Numbered from the stretch's first letter, positions 35,937 through 45,626 are shown. The stretch is 64,000 bases of DNA from Butyricimonas synergistica DSM 23225 (GCF_000379665.1 NZ_KB903368.1:186001-250000); one strand, 5' to 3'. Program-made: numbers and translations. The notes: generated by a model not told the origin, from the letters alone.

Positions 35937-36315
35937 GGCTTATAAAGTATATACGATTTCCCAAATATAGAAATAAATTTGAAAATAATCGTGAAAGAAA
36001 AATATTTATTACCGGGAGTAGTTCTCCTGTTATTATGGTTTATTGTATAAAATAATATAAAAGACATATCTCAATAAGTTATATTTTAGGGATATTACAG
36101 GTATTTTCTAGGTAGCTGCTCCCATTCAAGTCCTATTCTGCTCCTATTTAAAGCCTGTTTTAATAAAACATTTATTGTATTTTATTTGTATTTGAATGAA
36201 TTTTGTTATATATTTGCTCTATCAGATATTTGTTAAAGATATAGGGGGAAGATAAGATTTCACCCTGACTTCTTTAGGATAACGGTCGGTGTTACACGAG
36301 TAAAACAGAGAAGGT
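35937..36315. other. 379-bp divergent intergenic region
   Basis: It separates the minus-strand protease gene from the plus-strand DUF6266 genes. It contains a TATATTTG box on the minus strand (35962-35969) and a good plus-strand promoter (36185-36216). No gene was seen. Confidence 0.7.
36185..36216 (+). promoter_or_regulatory. Putative promoter of the DUF6266/locus 2 string
   Basis: TTTG at 36185-36188, 20 bp, TATATTTG at 36209-36216: full match to the Bacteroidetes consensus. The first start codon is 100 bp downstream. Confidence 0.55.
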
Positions 36316-36957
36316 ATGGCTACATTAAATGATTCTTTATTGAGAGGGGCGTCTGGGAAGCTTGATGGTTACGTGATTTACCAGGTAGGTAAGAAGACGT
36401 ATATTCGGAAATTGGCGGAGAAGGTGTCTAACCCTCGGACGGACGGGCAGACGATGCAACGTGCGAAGTTGCCGGGAGCGCAGACGATGTATCGTGCCAT
36501 GCGGGATGGCGTGTTGAAAGACGTGCTTGATGTTGCGGCTCGCGAGGAAGAGCGGCGTTCCGGTTACCATTGGTTCTTGCACGCGAATATGAACGTGTTC
36601 GGGAAAGACCACTATATTGATTATTCGAGATTGGAATTGACGGCAGGGAGTTTGCAATTGCCTTTTGAGATGAAAATGGTCGAGGGGAACGAAACGTATG
36701 TGTTGTTTAGCTGGATAGACAATTCCGGTTCGGTGACGGCACAGGCGACAGACCGGTTGCTGGTGGCAGCGATATTTGACGATGAACCGTATAGTCCCGT
36801 TGTTTTGGAAATGGATACGGCTTGTAGGGCTGACGGGGCGGGAGTCGTGAATTTGCCGGAGGGCACGTGGAAAACGGTGCATTTGTATTGTTTTTTCGCT
36901 TCGGAAACGGAGAGGCGTTATTCCCCGTGCCGGTATTTTTGTATTAGTAAATCTTAA
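36316..36957 (+). CDS. DUF6266-like protein, first of tandem pair
   Basis: A 213-aa soluble protein without signal peptide. The N-terminus (LRGASGKLDGYVIYQVGKKTYIRKLAEKVSNPRTDGQTMQRAK) has the SGKxGxxVxY...NPRTxxQxxQR layout I associate with DUF6266, a Bacteroidetes family of unknown function. The C-terminal half is beta-rich (NETYVLFSWIDNSG; LVAAIFDDEPYSPVV). It lies 12 bp before a related gene, which lies 33 bp before the sigma gene of locus 2, so the pair may be co-transcribed with the regulator. Function unknown. Confidence 0.7.
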   Translation: MATLNDSLLRGASGKLDGYVIYQVGKKTYIRKLAEKVSNPRTDGQTMQRAKLPGAQTMYRAMRDGVLKDVLDVAAREEERRSGYHWFLHANMNVFGKDHYIDYSRLELTAGSLQLPFEMKMVEGNETYVLFSWIDNSGSVTAQATDRLLVAAIFDDEPYSPVVLEMDTACRADGAGVVNLPEGTWKTVHLYCFFASETERRYSPCRYFCISKS

Positions 36958-36969
36958 AAAGGAACGGTT

Positions 36970-37599
36970 ATGGCTATATTCGATTCGACTATTTTTCGGG
37001 ATTTGTCGGGGTCCGTGGGAAACGTGACTGCGTATAAATTGGGTGACAAGCAGGTGGTGCGGGCAAAGACTTTTATCGTGCGGGACCCGAAGTCTTTGGC
37101 ACAATTGAAGCAGCGTTTGCGGATGAAGGTGGTAGTTAAACTCAGGTGGGGATTTGTCGGGGTATTGCCCTTGGGGTTTTGTACTTCGTCGAATAAGGCA
37201 TGTTTGAATGGTTTCTTGAGAGAGAATATCAAAAAAGTGGAGGTGGATGATGATTTGAACGTGACGTGCGATTTGTTGTCCCTTTCGCTTTCAGCCGGGG
37301 AGTTGGCGTTGCCATCGATACGGGCGGAGGTGCGTGTGGAGGAGCGGCAGGTGGTGTTTCGTTGGGAACGGCAGCCGTTGATGCCTTATATGTTCAAGGA
37401 TGACCGTTTGTACGGGGTGGTGTACGAGAGCGATTTGCGGAAGTGTAGGGGGGTGGAGTTGGGGACGAGGGGAATAAGCGGGGAACTGGCGTGGAAGTTG
37501 CCGGAGAAGTGGGATGCGGGAAAGTTGGTGGTGTATGGCTTTGCCGTGAGTGCCGACGGGAAGAAGGCATCGGGGACGTTGGGCGTGTGCAGGAGTTGA
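36970..37599 (+). CDS. DUF6266-like protein, second of tandem pair
   Basis: A 209-aa soluble paralogue of the preceding gene: FRDLSGSVGNVTAYKLGDKQVVRAKTFIVRDPKSLAQLKQRLRMK follows the same pattern (the first copy has NPRT where this has DPKS). The C-terminal half again shows VVFRWERQ and LYGVVYESDLRKC strands like the first copy. Divergence between the two is high, so the duplication is old. Tight spacing to ECF sigma gene 2 (33 bp) suggests joint expression. Confidence 0.7.
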   Translation: MAIFDSTIFRDLSGSVGNVTAYKLGDKQVVRAKTFIVRDPKSLAQLKQRLRMKVVVKLRWGFVGVLPLGFCTSSNKACLNGFLRENIKKVEVDDDLNVTCDLLSLSLSAGELALPSIRAEVRVEERQVVFRWERQPLMPYMFKDDRLYGVVYESDLRKCRGVELGTRGISGELAWKLPEKWDAGKLVVYGFAVSADGKKASGTLGVCRS

Positions 37600-37632
37600 A
37601 CGAGAGGTGGTGGTTTGTAAAGATGTTGTAAG

Positions 37633-38217
37633 ATGGATGATTTTCAGGATAGTGATATGTTGGTGAAGTCCTTGCGGAGCGGTGAGGAAAGGGCATTCGT
37701 GTATCTTTTTGATAATTATTATGACGGTTTGGTGAATTATGCCGGGCGTATCGTGAGGGAGGCGGAGTTGGCAAACGATTTGGTGCAGAGCACGTTTTGC
37801 AAGCTTTACGAGGAGAGAAAAGGGTTGGATGTACGGCTGTCGATCAAGTCGTATTTGTATAAGTCGGTGTATAATAGTTGCCTGAACGCGATCAAGCATC
37901 AAAAGGTGGTGCGTAATTATATCGACCGGGAGATGCTGGATTTTTATTTCGAGGAGGTGGTGCAGCGGCCGGAGGTGGAGGTGGAATTGCTGGAGCAGGA
38001 TCTGAGAAAGGCGCTTGACGAGGCGGTGGATCGGTTGCCGGAGCGTTGCCGGGAGGTGTTCGTCTTGAGTAAAATGGAGGAGTTGTCGAACAAGGAGATT
38101 GCGGATAGGTTGAATATTTCCGTGAAAACGGTTGAAGCACAAATGACTAAGGCTTTATCCCGTTTGCGGAAGGATTTGGAATGGTTACTTTGTGTTATTT
38201 TTATTACAAATTTTTGA
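37633..38217 (+). CDS. ECF-type RNA polymerase sigma-70 factor (locus 2)
   Basis: A 194-aa sigma factor. Region 2 is FDNYYDGLVNYAGRIVREAELANDLVQSTFCKLYE (about residues 28-62). Region 4 is LPERCREVFVLSKMEELSNKEIADRLNISVKTVEAQMTKALSRLRKDL (about 136-184). It lies 57 bp before its fecR and should activate the susC2 promoter. Unlike sigma genes 1 and 3, no palindrome was found directly upstream; it follows the DUF6266-like genes instead. Confidence 0.93.
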   Translation: MDDFQDSDMLVKSLRSGEERAFVYLFDNYYDGLVNYAGRIVREAELANDLVQSTFCKLYEERKGLDVRLSIKSYLYKSVYNSCLNAIKHQKVVRNYIDREMLDFYFEEVVQRPEVEVELLEQDLRKALDEAVDRLPERCREVFVLSKMEELSNKEIADRLNISVKTVEAQMTKALSRLRKDLEWLLCVIFITNF

Positions 38218-38274
38218 TTCGGGCGTAGGGGTTATCCTTTTCTGGGTTGTCATATAGGTATAAAGGAAAGTACT

Positions 38275-39447
38275 ATGGCAAACGAAATGGATAAATTGAT
38301 ATGGCGAGTGCTTGACGGGAAGGCTTCTCCCGGGGAAGTTCGCCGTGTGGTAGAGTGGGTGAGGGAGCCGGGCAACAGGAAGTATTTTCGGCAGTTGCGG
38401 AAGGTGTGGAATCTGGTGAACGGTCCGCGTGTCACCCCGGAGCGGAAACGGGAGGAGTTGGAACGGTTCCGGAATTTCATGCGGCAACAGCCCGGGGGAA
38501 AAGAAAGGCGTTTCGTCCGGAGGATGGGATGGTACAAGTACGCTGCCGTGGTGTTTATTCCTGTTTTGATTGTTGTTTATTTGTCGTGGCACGAGTTTGC
38601 CCGTGAGGATACGCGGGTGCTTTTGAGCGAGGAACCGGTGTACCCGGGTACCCGTCAGGTGATATTGACTATCGCGGGCGGGGATACGATTGCCTTGCAA
38701 CCGAATCGGGATGTGGATATACAACTGGCAGGGCAGTTGCGTGTTGTTGGTTCGGGAGAGAGCATCGCTTACGAGTTGGGCGAGGGTGAGAACGAGGGCG
38801 AGGAGCGGTATAACACGTTGGCGACGCCGGTCGGGGGCGAGTATCAGGTGGTGTTGTCCGACGGATCCCGGGTGTGGTTGAATGCCTTGACGGAGTTGCG
38901 TTACCCGGAGATATTCAAGGAGGATTGCCGGGAGGTGTATTTGAGTGGGGAGGCTTATTTCGAGGTGGAGCACGATCCGGGACGTCCGTTCGTGGTGGTG
39001 GCGAACGGGGTGGAAGTGACGGTTTACGGTACGCGGTTTAACGTGAATAATTACGGGGCGGATGTGGTGCGGACCGTGCTTGTCGACGGTAAGGTGGGAA
39101 TACGGGTTGCGGGCTCGGGCAAGGAGGTTGTGTTGAGCCCGAGTGATATGGCGGAGTGTTTCGAGGGTACGCGGGAGGTGAAGGTGAGGAAGGTGGACCC
39201 CTATGTGTACACGGCGTGGAAGGAGGGTAAGTTCGTGTTCGAGGATGAACCTATCGAGGAGATTATGTTGCGGTTGAGTAACTGGTATGGTATAAAAGTT
39301 TTTTATACTGACGAACGGGTGAAGAAACAAACTTTCACGGGTGTGATTACCCGTTACACGGAGGTGGGTAACGTGTTGCATTTGATAGGGGAAACGGCTG
39401 TCGTGCGATTCCAGTTGAACGGGAATGTCGTGACCGTGGGCACGTGA
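38275..39447 (+). CDS. FecR-family anti-sigma factor (locus 2)
   Basis: A 390-aa membrane anti-sigma protein: cytoplasmic residues 1-85, membrane helix about 88-105, FecR domain about 180-295 (TPVGGEYQVVLSDGSRVWLN, VYLSGEAYFEVEHD, VTVYGTRFNVNNYG), and intact C-terminal DUF4974-like domain (IEEIMLRLSNWYGIKVFY to the end). Pairs with the upstream sigma factor and the downstream SusC. Two hairpins directly follow the gene. Confidence 0.93.
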   Translation: MANEMDKLIWRVLDGKASPGEVRRVVEWVREPGNRKYFRQLRKVWNLVNGPRVTPERKREELERFRNFMRQQPGGKERRFVRRMGWYKYAAVVFIPVLIVVYLSWHEFAREDTRVLLSEEPVYPGTRQVILTIAGGDTIALQPNRDVDIQLAGQLRVVGSGESIAYELGEGENEGEERYNTLATPVGGEYQVVLSDGSRVWLNALTELRYPEIFKEDCREVYLSGEAYFEVEHDPGRPFVVVANGVEVTVYGTRFNVNNYGADVVRTVLVDGKVGIRVAGSGKEVVLSPSDMAECFEGTREVKVRKVDPYVYTAWKEGKFVFEDEPIEEIMLRLSNWYGIKVFYTDERVKKQTFTGVITRYTEVGNVLHLIGETAVVRFQLNGNVVTVGT

Positions 39448-39456
39448 TAAAGATAA

Positions 39457-39509
39457 AACCGGCAGTTATTGGGCTAACTACCGGTTGTAAATTGATGCGT
39501 TTGCATCAA
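39457..39509 (+). promoter_or_regulatory. Tandem hairpins between fecR and susC (locus 2)
   Basis: Hairpin 1 at 39457-39486 has 12-bp arms (AACCGG-c-AGTTA / TAACT-a-CCGGTT, one mismatch) and a TTGGGC loop. Hairpin 2 at 39492-39509 has perfect TTGATGC/GCATCAA arms with a GTTT loop. The position matches loci 1 and 3, and the TTGGGC loop recurs in locus 3. Confidence 0.75.
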
Positions 39510-39532
39510 AATGTCAAACAAATTACAAAGTT

Positions 39533-42500
39533 ATGAAAAAATTTGAAGAATCGGGAATTTATGTCGCGAGAGGGTGTGTTTTGCTGTTGTTTTTGTTGTT
39601 TTCGACGGGAATTATGGCGCAACACCAGAAGGTGACGATCGACGTGAAAGATGTCGGTGTTCAGGACGTGTTTAAATCTATTAACAGGCAGACGGGGTTG
39701 GATTTCGTGTATGGGGCGTTGCAGTTGAAGGAGCTTGGTACGGTGACGCTTCAGATGAGGGATGTGGCGGTGGAGGAGGTGATGGCGAAGTTGTTTGCCG
39801 GAACGCGGTTCGAGTACAAGTTTGAGATGAAGTCTATTATTATCAAGGAGAAGGGAAAGAGGAATGAACCGGGGAACTTGAGTTTGAGCGGGAGCGTGAG
39901 GGACGAGCGTGGGAACCCGTTGCCGGGGGTGACGGTGGCAGTGAAGGGTATTCGTTTGGGTACTGCCACGGATAAGGACGGGAAGTATAAGTTGGTTTTC
40001 CCTCGGGTGGAGAAGCCGGTTATCGTGTTTTCTTTTATCGGGATGGAAACGGTGGAGGTGAAGTACGCGGGCAAGGACACGATCGACGTGGTGATGCGGG
40101 AGAATGTCGCTGAACTGGAGGAGGTGTTGGTGCAAACGGGTTACCAGTCGATAGACCCGAGAAAGAATACCAGCGCTGTCACCACGATCAAGGCAGCGGA
40201 TATTATGGCTCCGGGGTTGCAGACGATAGACCAGATGCTGGAGGGGTACGTGCCGGGGATGGTTTTCATGCAGAACACGGGACAGATTGGTGCCGCGCCG
40301 CGTTTGCGGGTGAGGGGGACTTCCACCGTGTTGGGGTCGCAGGAGCCATTGTGGGTGATTGACGGGATCGTGCAGGAGAATCCGGTGAACGTGGATCCCT
40401 CGCAAATTAATGATTTGGATTTCGTGAATTTGCTGGGGAATGCCATATCCGGCTTGAACCCGGAGGATATCGAGCAGATCGATGTGTTGAAAGATGCCTC
40501 GGCAACGGCTATATACGGTGCCCGGGCGGGGAATGGCGTGATCGTGATCACGACGAAGAAGGGAAAGGCGGGGCCGCCCTCGGTGTCGTATTCGTTTTCC
40601 GGCACGTATACCCGTCGCCCTTATTACACGGACCGCGCGGTGAACGTGATGAATAGCGAGGAGCGGATTGATTTCTCGCGGGAGTTGATTGCCAAGCAGA
40701 CGGTTTACCCGACAATTAAGACTTGGATCGGGTACGAGGAAGCGATCAGGAAGTATTACCGGGGAGAGATTTCTTTCGAGAAGTTCCAGCAGGACGTGGG
40801 GTATTACGAGCGGGTGAACACGGATTGGTTCGATTTGTTGATGCAAAATTCATTCTCGCATAAGCACACGCTGAGTTTGTCGGGCGGAACGGACAAGACG
40901 AAGTATTACGCTTCCGTGGGGTATAGCGATATGAAGGGTGCCGAGCGAAGGGAGAAAAATAAGTTGTATTCGGTCAGCCTGAAGGTGGATGTGAATTACA
41001 ACCGTTTCGATTTGCATTTTGATATGAAGGGAAACGTGGGCGAGAAGAGGTACACGCCTTCGGACGTGGGCGTGACGGAGTACGCTTACAACACGACGCG
41101 GGCTCTTCCCGCTTACACGGAGTCGGGCGATTACTGGTATTACGCGCGGGAAGGAAACGATAATACGGGTTACGAGCAGTTGTTTAATATCCTGAAGGAG
41201 GTGGAGAACAGCACGCAGGATATTGATTCTCACGGGATGACTTTTACCGGGACGCTGGGTTACCGTATCATGGACCCGTTGAAGCTTGCCTTGACGCTTT
41301 CTTATTCGGTGAATAACACGGAGCAGGATATCTGGCACGGGGAGGATACTTATTATTGCAGGAGGTTGAGGTCGAATATGCCGGACGGTTCGGAGAATCT
41401 TAATTATAATAGATTGCCCGTGGGTGGGGAATTGCAGGAGAAAAACACGAGAAGGAACGCCTATACTTTGAGGGGACAGTTGAATTTCAACAAGTATTTG
41501 GATGGTGCACAGGATCACATGATCGTGGCGGCTTTGGGAGGGGAGATGTCTTCTAACAAGTACAAGGGGCTGGAGCAGACTTACCGCGGTTTTTTGAAGG
41601 AGCGCGGGTTGCAGATGGCGGAAGTTGATTTGAAGAAGTACGTGAAGTACGCGGAGTGGTTGCAGACGCCGGAAGCGAAGGGGATTCGCTCGGATCAATT
41701 GACGAATATGATTTCGGGGTATTTCACGTTGTCGTACAGTTACAAGGATTATTACACGTTGAATTTTAATACCCGCGTGGATGCCTCGAACAAGTTCGGT
41801 TCCCGGGCGAATGACAAGTTTTTGCCGATCTGGTCGGTTTCCGGGAGGCTTAATTTGAAGGAGGCGTTCATGGAGCGAGCCAATTGGGTGAACACGTTGG
41901 CTTTGCGGGCTTCATTCGGTTACCAGGGGAATATGCTGGATTCGGAAACGGTGGAAACCGTGATAAAGCGGGGAACGCATGATAAGTATTTTGAAGAGTA
42001 TGCTTCCAGTATTTACAAATATCCTAATCCTTTGTTGAAGTGGGAGAAAATTTCCAGCGTGAACACGACTTTGGATTTCTCGTTTTTAAAGAATAAGATC
42101 CGGGGATCTGTTTCTTACTATTACAAGAAGACGAGGGATGCATTCTTGAGCAAGAAGGTTTCGGAGGTGAACGGGATAAACGCTTACGTGGTGAACAAGG
42201 GTACGCTGACGAACCGTGGCGTGGAACTCGCGTTGAATTTCATCCCGGTGAACACGTTTGGCGGCGGTTCGAAAAATGGTTTTCGCTGGAGTTTTGATCC
42301 CCAGTTCGGGCAGGTGATCAACAAGTTGCTTAACAAAGCTATAAATAACGGCAAGAAGCAGAGTTTGCGCGACGAGGATAATATTACTTACACGGATTAT
42401 TTGAATGGAAGGGTGGAGGTTGCCGGTCGGCCGTTGAACAGTTTCTTCTCTTACCGTTTCGCGGGTTTGGATCCGGCGGACGGGCGCCCGATGTTCAGCG

Positions 42501-43216
42501 GCACAGAGGTTAATTACACGGTGAATGGCGAGGAAGTGCTGGGAGAAGATGGTGAGGTGATCACGAACAAGAGCCGTTACGAGGAGATGACGAAGGAGCA
42601 GGTGTTCCTGGAAGTGATGGATTATTCCGGTTGCCGCGTGCCGAAGTTGCAAGGAGGTGTCCGCAATACATTCTCTTATAGAGGATTCACGTTTGCCGTG
42701 AATTTGAGTTACAGTATCGGTTCCAAGGTGCGATTGTTGAGGATGTACCCGAATATTGCCAAGGAGAACGGAACGTTGGCACCCCAGCCGATGGAGAATG
42801 TCCGCCGGGAGTTTTTAAGGCGTTGGAAGAGCCCGGGGGACGAGGCGTACACGAATGTGCCGGGGATTATATCGGATGATGAGTTCGTGAAGTCTTTGAC
42901 GAACAATTGGTGGCGTAACGCGACCTATTCGTTCGGGTCGAATATCTGGCAAATGTATGATTACTCGGATATCCGTGTCGTGAGCGGGAATTACCTGAAA
43001 ATACAATCGATGTCGTTGCGCTATAATGTGCCGGCGAAGTTGTGTAACCGGTTGTTCATGAAAAGTGCTTACGTGAGTTTGTCGGGGACAAATTTGTACA
43101 CCTGGGGGGCGAAGGCGTTGAAGGGGCAGGATCCTTCCACGCAAACGGGTAGTTCGACGAAAATCGCGCAGTCCGTGCGTCCCACGTATTCGTTTAGTTT
43201 GAATGTAACTTTTTAA
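39533..43216 (+). CDS. SusC/RagA-family TonB-dependent transporter with STN domain (locus 2)
   Basis: A 1227-aa outer-membrane importer. Signal peptide to about residue 30 (ending IMAQ), STN signalling domain about 31-100, carboxypeptidase-regulatory-like domain about 120-200 (SGSVRDERGNPLPGVTV), LEEVLVQTGYQ ahead of the plug, plug segment DASATAIYGARAGNGVIVITTKKG, and barrel ending SFSLNVTF with terminal Phe. It is more like the SusC of locus 3 than that of locus 1: both have GYQS..., an AADIM/ASDIIMP segment and IDQML after the signalling part. Ligand unknown. susD follows by 12 bp. Confidence 0.95.
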   Translation: MKKFEESGIYVARGCVLLLFLLFSTGIMAQHQKVTIDVKDVGVQDVFKSINRQTGLDFVYGALQLKELGTVTLQMRDVAVEEVMAKLFAGTRFEYKFEMKSIIIKEKGKRNEPGNLSLSGSVRDERGNPLPGVTVAVKGIRLGTATDKDGKYKLVFPRVEKPVIVFSFIGMETVEVKYAGKDTIDVVMRENVAELEEVLVQTGYQSIDPRKNTSAVTTIKAADIMAPGLQTIDQMLEGYVPGMVFMQNTGQIGAAPRLRVRGTSTVLGSQEPLWVIDGIVQENPVNVDPSQINDLDFVNLLGNAISGLNPEDIEQIDVLKDASATAIYGARAGNGVIVITTKKGKAGPPSVSYSFSGTYTRRPYYTDRAVNVMNSEERIDFSRELIAKQTVYPTIKTWIGYEEAIRKYYRGEISFEKFQQDVGYYERVNTDWFDLLMQNSFSHKHTLSLSGGTDKTKYYASVGYSDMKGAERREKNKLYSVSLKVDVNYNRFDLHFDMKGNVGEKRYTPSDVGVTEYAYNTTRALPAYTESGDYWYYAREGNDNTGYEQLFNILKEVENSTQDIDSHGMTFTGTLGYRIMDPLKLALTLSYSVNNTEQDIWHGEDTYYCRRLRSNMPDGSENLNYNRLPVGGELQEKNTRRNAYTLRGQLNFNKYLDGAQDHMIVAALGGEMSSNKYKGLEQTYRGFLKERGLQMAEVDLKKYVKYAEWLQTPEAKGIRSDQLTNMISGYFTLSYSYKDYYTLNFNTRVDASNKFGSRANDKFLPIWSVSGRLNLKEAFMERANWVNTLALRASFGYQGNMLDSETVETVIKRGTHDKYFEEYASSIYKYPNPLLKWEKISSVNTTLDFSFLKNKIRGSVSYYYKKTRDAFLSKKVSEVNGINAYVVNKGTLTNRGVELALNFIPVNTFGGGSKNGFRWSFDPQFGQVINKLLNKAINNGKKQSLRDEDNITYTDYLNGRVEVAGRPLNSFFSYRFAGLDPADGRPMFSGTEVNYTVNGEEVLGEDGEVITNKSRYEEMTKEQVFLEVMDYSGCRVPKLQGGVRNTFSYRGFTFAVNLSYSIGSKVRLLRMYPNIAKENGTLAPQPMENVRREFLRRWKSPGDEAYTNVPGIISDDEFVKSLTNNWWRNATYSFGSNIWQMYDYSDIRVVSGNYLKIQSMSLRYNVPAKLCNRLFMKSAYVSLSGTNLYTWGAKALKGQDPSTQTGSSTKIAQSVRPTYSFSLNVTF

Positions 43217-43228
43217 TCGTGTAAGGTT

Positions 43229-44698
43229 ATGAGAAAGATGATTTATGTTTTGTGGTGGTGTTTCTTGGGTAGCTTCTTCCCCGCTTGCAGCGGTTTTTTG
43301 GAGGAGTACTCGCAGGATTTGACTTATATACAGACCGTGGATGATTTGAACGAGCTTTTGGTGGGAAGTTGTTATTTTTCAAACACGTCGGATTTGTTGC
43401 CCATGTTGCACGTGATGGATGACGACACGGAGTACGTGAGAAAGTCCACGACGCCGGGGTATTGGGGGTTCCATTACTGGTTGGCTAATCCTTTCGTGTC
43501 GGGCGCGGGGGTGGAGCAGAAGGACGGGGTATGGTCGACGTTTTATAAAAATTTAGCGGCGATTAATGTGGTGATGACGAAGGCGGAGGATTTCGCATCG
43601 GAAGGCGAAGCATATAGAAAAGCGAGAGGAGAGGCTTATTTCTTGCGGGGGATGGATTATTTTTATCTGGTGAATTTGTACGCGAAACCGTATGACATCA
43701 AGACGGCGGCGAGTGAGCCAGGTGTGCCGTTGAAGTTGACGGAGTACGTGGAGGACAAGCATTATGAGCGGACTCCCGTGGCAGAAGTGTACGCTTCGAT
43801 TATTTCCGATTTGAAGATTGCGGCTACTTATCTGGATGGGACGACGCAAACGACGAAGAGAAGGGCGAATGTGGATGCGGCACGTGCCATGTTGAGCCGG
43901 GTGTACTTGTACATGGCGGGTGAGGAGAACTGGAAGAATTGTGTCGCGATGTGCGATTCTGTCTTAAAGAGTAGACGTTACAGTTTGTTGGATATTAATG
44001 ACCATGAGCCTAAAAAAGATTTTATTTTTCTGGATTCCCCGGAAACGATATTCACGCAGGGAAAGTGTAGTGCACGAAACCCGATATTCATGGGACAAAC
44101 CATGGTGGCTACTTATATGCTGACACAGGATTTGCTGGGGAAATATGACGCGGATGTCGATTTGAGGTATTCCCATTGGTTTAATAACGTGAGGAATGTC
44201 GGGTGGATTTGGTTGAAATATTCGTCTTTGACGCCGGTTGTTTCGACAATGGTTTCGAGCGAGTTTTTGCTTCGGTTGCCGGAGGTGTACTTGAATAAGG
44301 CGGAGGCTTTGGTGATGTTGGGACGCACGGAGGAGGCGGTAGAGGTGTTGAGGGCGTTGAGGGAAAAGCGTTTGGTGGAGGGAACGACGGATGTGATTCC
44401 CACGAGCCAGCAGGAGTTGGTTGATTTTGTCCGTCTGGAACGCCGTTTGGAGTTGTGCGGTGAGGGGCATCGTTGGTTTGATTTGCGGCGTTACGCTGTT
44501 CACCCGACTTTCCCGGAAGAGAAAGAGATTATACACGAGTACGTGAATAACTCGACACGGGTCGGTTATTACAGGTTGGCTCCTTATTCTGAAAATAGCG
44601 GGAATTGGGTATGGCCGATACCGGAGTACGCGATTACTTTTAATGACGGTACGTTGGTCGCAAACGAGAGGGAGGGTGCGCCTTTGGTTGAATATTAA
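43229..44698 (+). CDS. SusD/RagB-family lipoprotein (locus 2)
   Basis: A 489-aa surface lipoprotein partner of SusC2. Lipoprotein signal ends FPAC (Cys at about residue 20). The early segment (QTVDDLNELLVGSCYF) and FLRGMDYFYLVNLYAKPYD are typical of the SusD helical core, and the C-terminal SusD domain contains LRLPEVYLNKAEALVMLGRTEEAVEVLRALRE and LCGEGHRWFDLRRYAV. It is followed at 11 bp by a third lipoprotein gene, so the string is one operon. Confidence 0.94.
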   Translation: MRKMIYVLWWCFLGSFFPACSGFLEEYSQDLTYIQTVDDLNELLVGSCYFSNTSDLLPMLHVMDDDTEYVRKSTTPGYWGFHYWLANPFVSGAGVEQKDGVWSTFYKNLAAINVVMTKAEDFASEGEAYRKARGEAYFLRGMDYFYLVNLYAKPYDIKTAASEPGVPLKLTEYVEDKHYERTPVAEVYASIISDLKIAATYLDGTTQTTKRRANVDAARAMLSRVYLYMAGEENWKNCVAMCDSVLKSRRYSLLDINDHEPKKDFIFLDSPETIFTQGKCSARNPIFMGQTMVATYMLTQDLLGKYDADVDLRYSHWFNNVRNVGWIWLKYSSLTPVVSTMVSSEFLLRLPEVYLNKAEALVMLGRTEEAVEVLRALREKRLVEGTTDVIPTSQQELVDFVRLERRLELCGEGHRWFDLRRYAVHPTFPEEKEIIHEYVNNSTRVGYYRLAPYSENSGNWVWPIPEYAITFNDGTLVANEREGAPLVEY

Positions 44699-44709
44699 AA
44701 AAGAGAGAG

Positions 44710-45621
44710 ATGAAAAAGATTTTATTTGTATGGATGCTGTGTTGCGGGCTGGCGGCTTGTAACCGGGATGATCAGGATACTCATGTTTCTTACAAGGATA
44801 TGGAGTGGTACGTGGTGGAGGATAGCGATGACGAGTTGGACCATTTGATTTATGAGGTTTATAAGTCCACGGGGATTCCTCTTTTTTACAAGGATACGAT
44901 TCGGAGCCGTACGGAGGTGAATGAATGGGGTGGGGAGTACACGCTTTACTCGATATTGAACCCGAATTACATGATAGAGAGTATGTCTAAGTTGTGGACA
45001 TTCACGAAGTCGACGGACCGGGAAAAATTGAAGAAGGGGGTAGAGTTGTTCCGGGATAAGGTGTATCCCAAGCTCCCGAAGGGGTATCGCTCGGCGTGTT
45101 ATCTTTTGGTGGACCAGTTGCGTCAAAAGGAGTTTTATACGGATGTCGTGGGAGCTCGCAAAGGGATGAATACGACGGTTATCGGCCGGGTGGCAGAAAT
45201 GGATGCGATGTCCGAGGAGGAGCAGGAGCGTTTGGCTTGGGAGGTGGTTGCCGAGGAGGTGTATGATAGTATCCAAGCGTATTATCCCAAGGATTTGGAT
45301 GCATTTTTCAACGTGAGTTTCGTGTTGTGTAAAAAGAAAGACGTGTATTCGGATCTTATCACGAAATTTAAGACGAATATCCCGAATTATAATGCCGGAT
45401 CAAATGGTGCGGCTACGGACCCGAGGGAAGCCGGTTTCTTGCGCTGGTGGCAGAGTAAGAGGTATACCCCGGAGTACAAGGATGACGTGTGCGGTTACCT
45501 GATAGAGGTGTTGCTGGGCGATGACGAGGGATTCGCGGAGCGGAACGCGGGTTTCAACGGATGCCTCGAAAAATATGATATGATCAAGGCGATCGCCGTG
45601 GATATGGGGCTTAGGAGGTAA
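44710..45621 (+). CDS. Lipoprotein of locus 2, possibly related to SusCD-linked metallopeptidase-like proteins
   Basis: A 303-aa lipoprotein with signal peptide ending LAAC. The early LDHLIYEVYKSTGIPLFYKDTI resembles the start of the putative zinc metallopeptidase lipoproteins that often follow SusD genes (they start with a similar xWLYxxxxxPYNIxVxYR pattern). No HExxH motif is present, so it is either a non-catalytic relative or an unrelated surface protein. It occupies the same slot as the DUF4843 and PKD lipoproteins of locus 1 and precedes the ABC genes by 108 bp. Confidence 0.6.
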   Translation: MKKILFVWMLCCGLAACNRDDQDTHVSYKDMEWYVVEDSDDELDHLIYEVYKSTGIPLFYKDTIRSRTEVNEWGGEYTLYSILNPNYMIESMSKLWTFTKSTDREKLKKGVELFRDKVYPKLPKGYRSACYLLVDQLRQKEFYTDVVGARKGMNTTVIGRVAEMDAMSEEEQERLAWEVVAEEVYDSIQAYYPKDLDAFFNVSFVLCKKKDVYSDLITKFKTNIPNYNAGSNGAATDPREAGFLRWWQSKRYTPEYKDDVCGYLIEVLLGDDEGFAERNAGFNGCLEKYDMIKAIAVDMGLRR

Positions 45622-45626
45622 GTTTA

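Noticed and set aside
38185-39381. Long open frame on the minus strand opposite fecR 2 (398 codons)
   Set aside because: It lies antisense to a clear FecR gene; composition (His, Arg, Leu, Pro-rich) is that of a mirror frame of GC-richer coding DNA. No domain or ribosome site.
39506-40846. Long open frame on the minus strand opposite susC 2 (446 codons)
   Set aside because: Antisense to the STN and plug region of a clear SusC; His/Arg-rich low-information protein, same mirror-frame effect.
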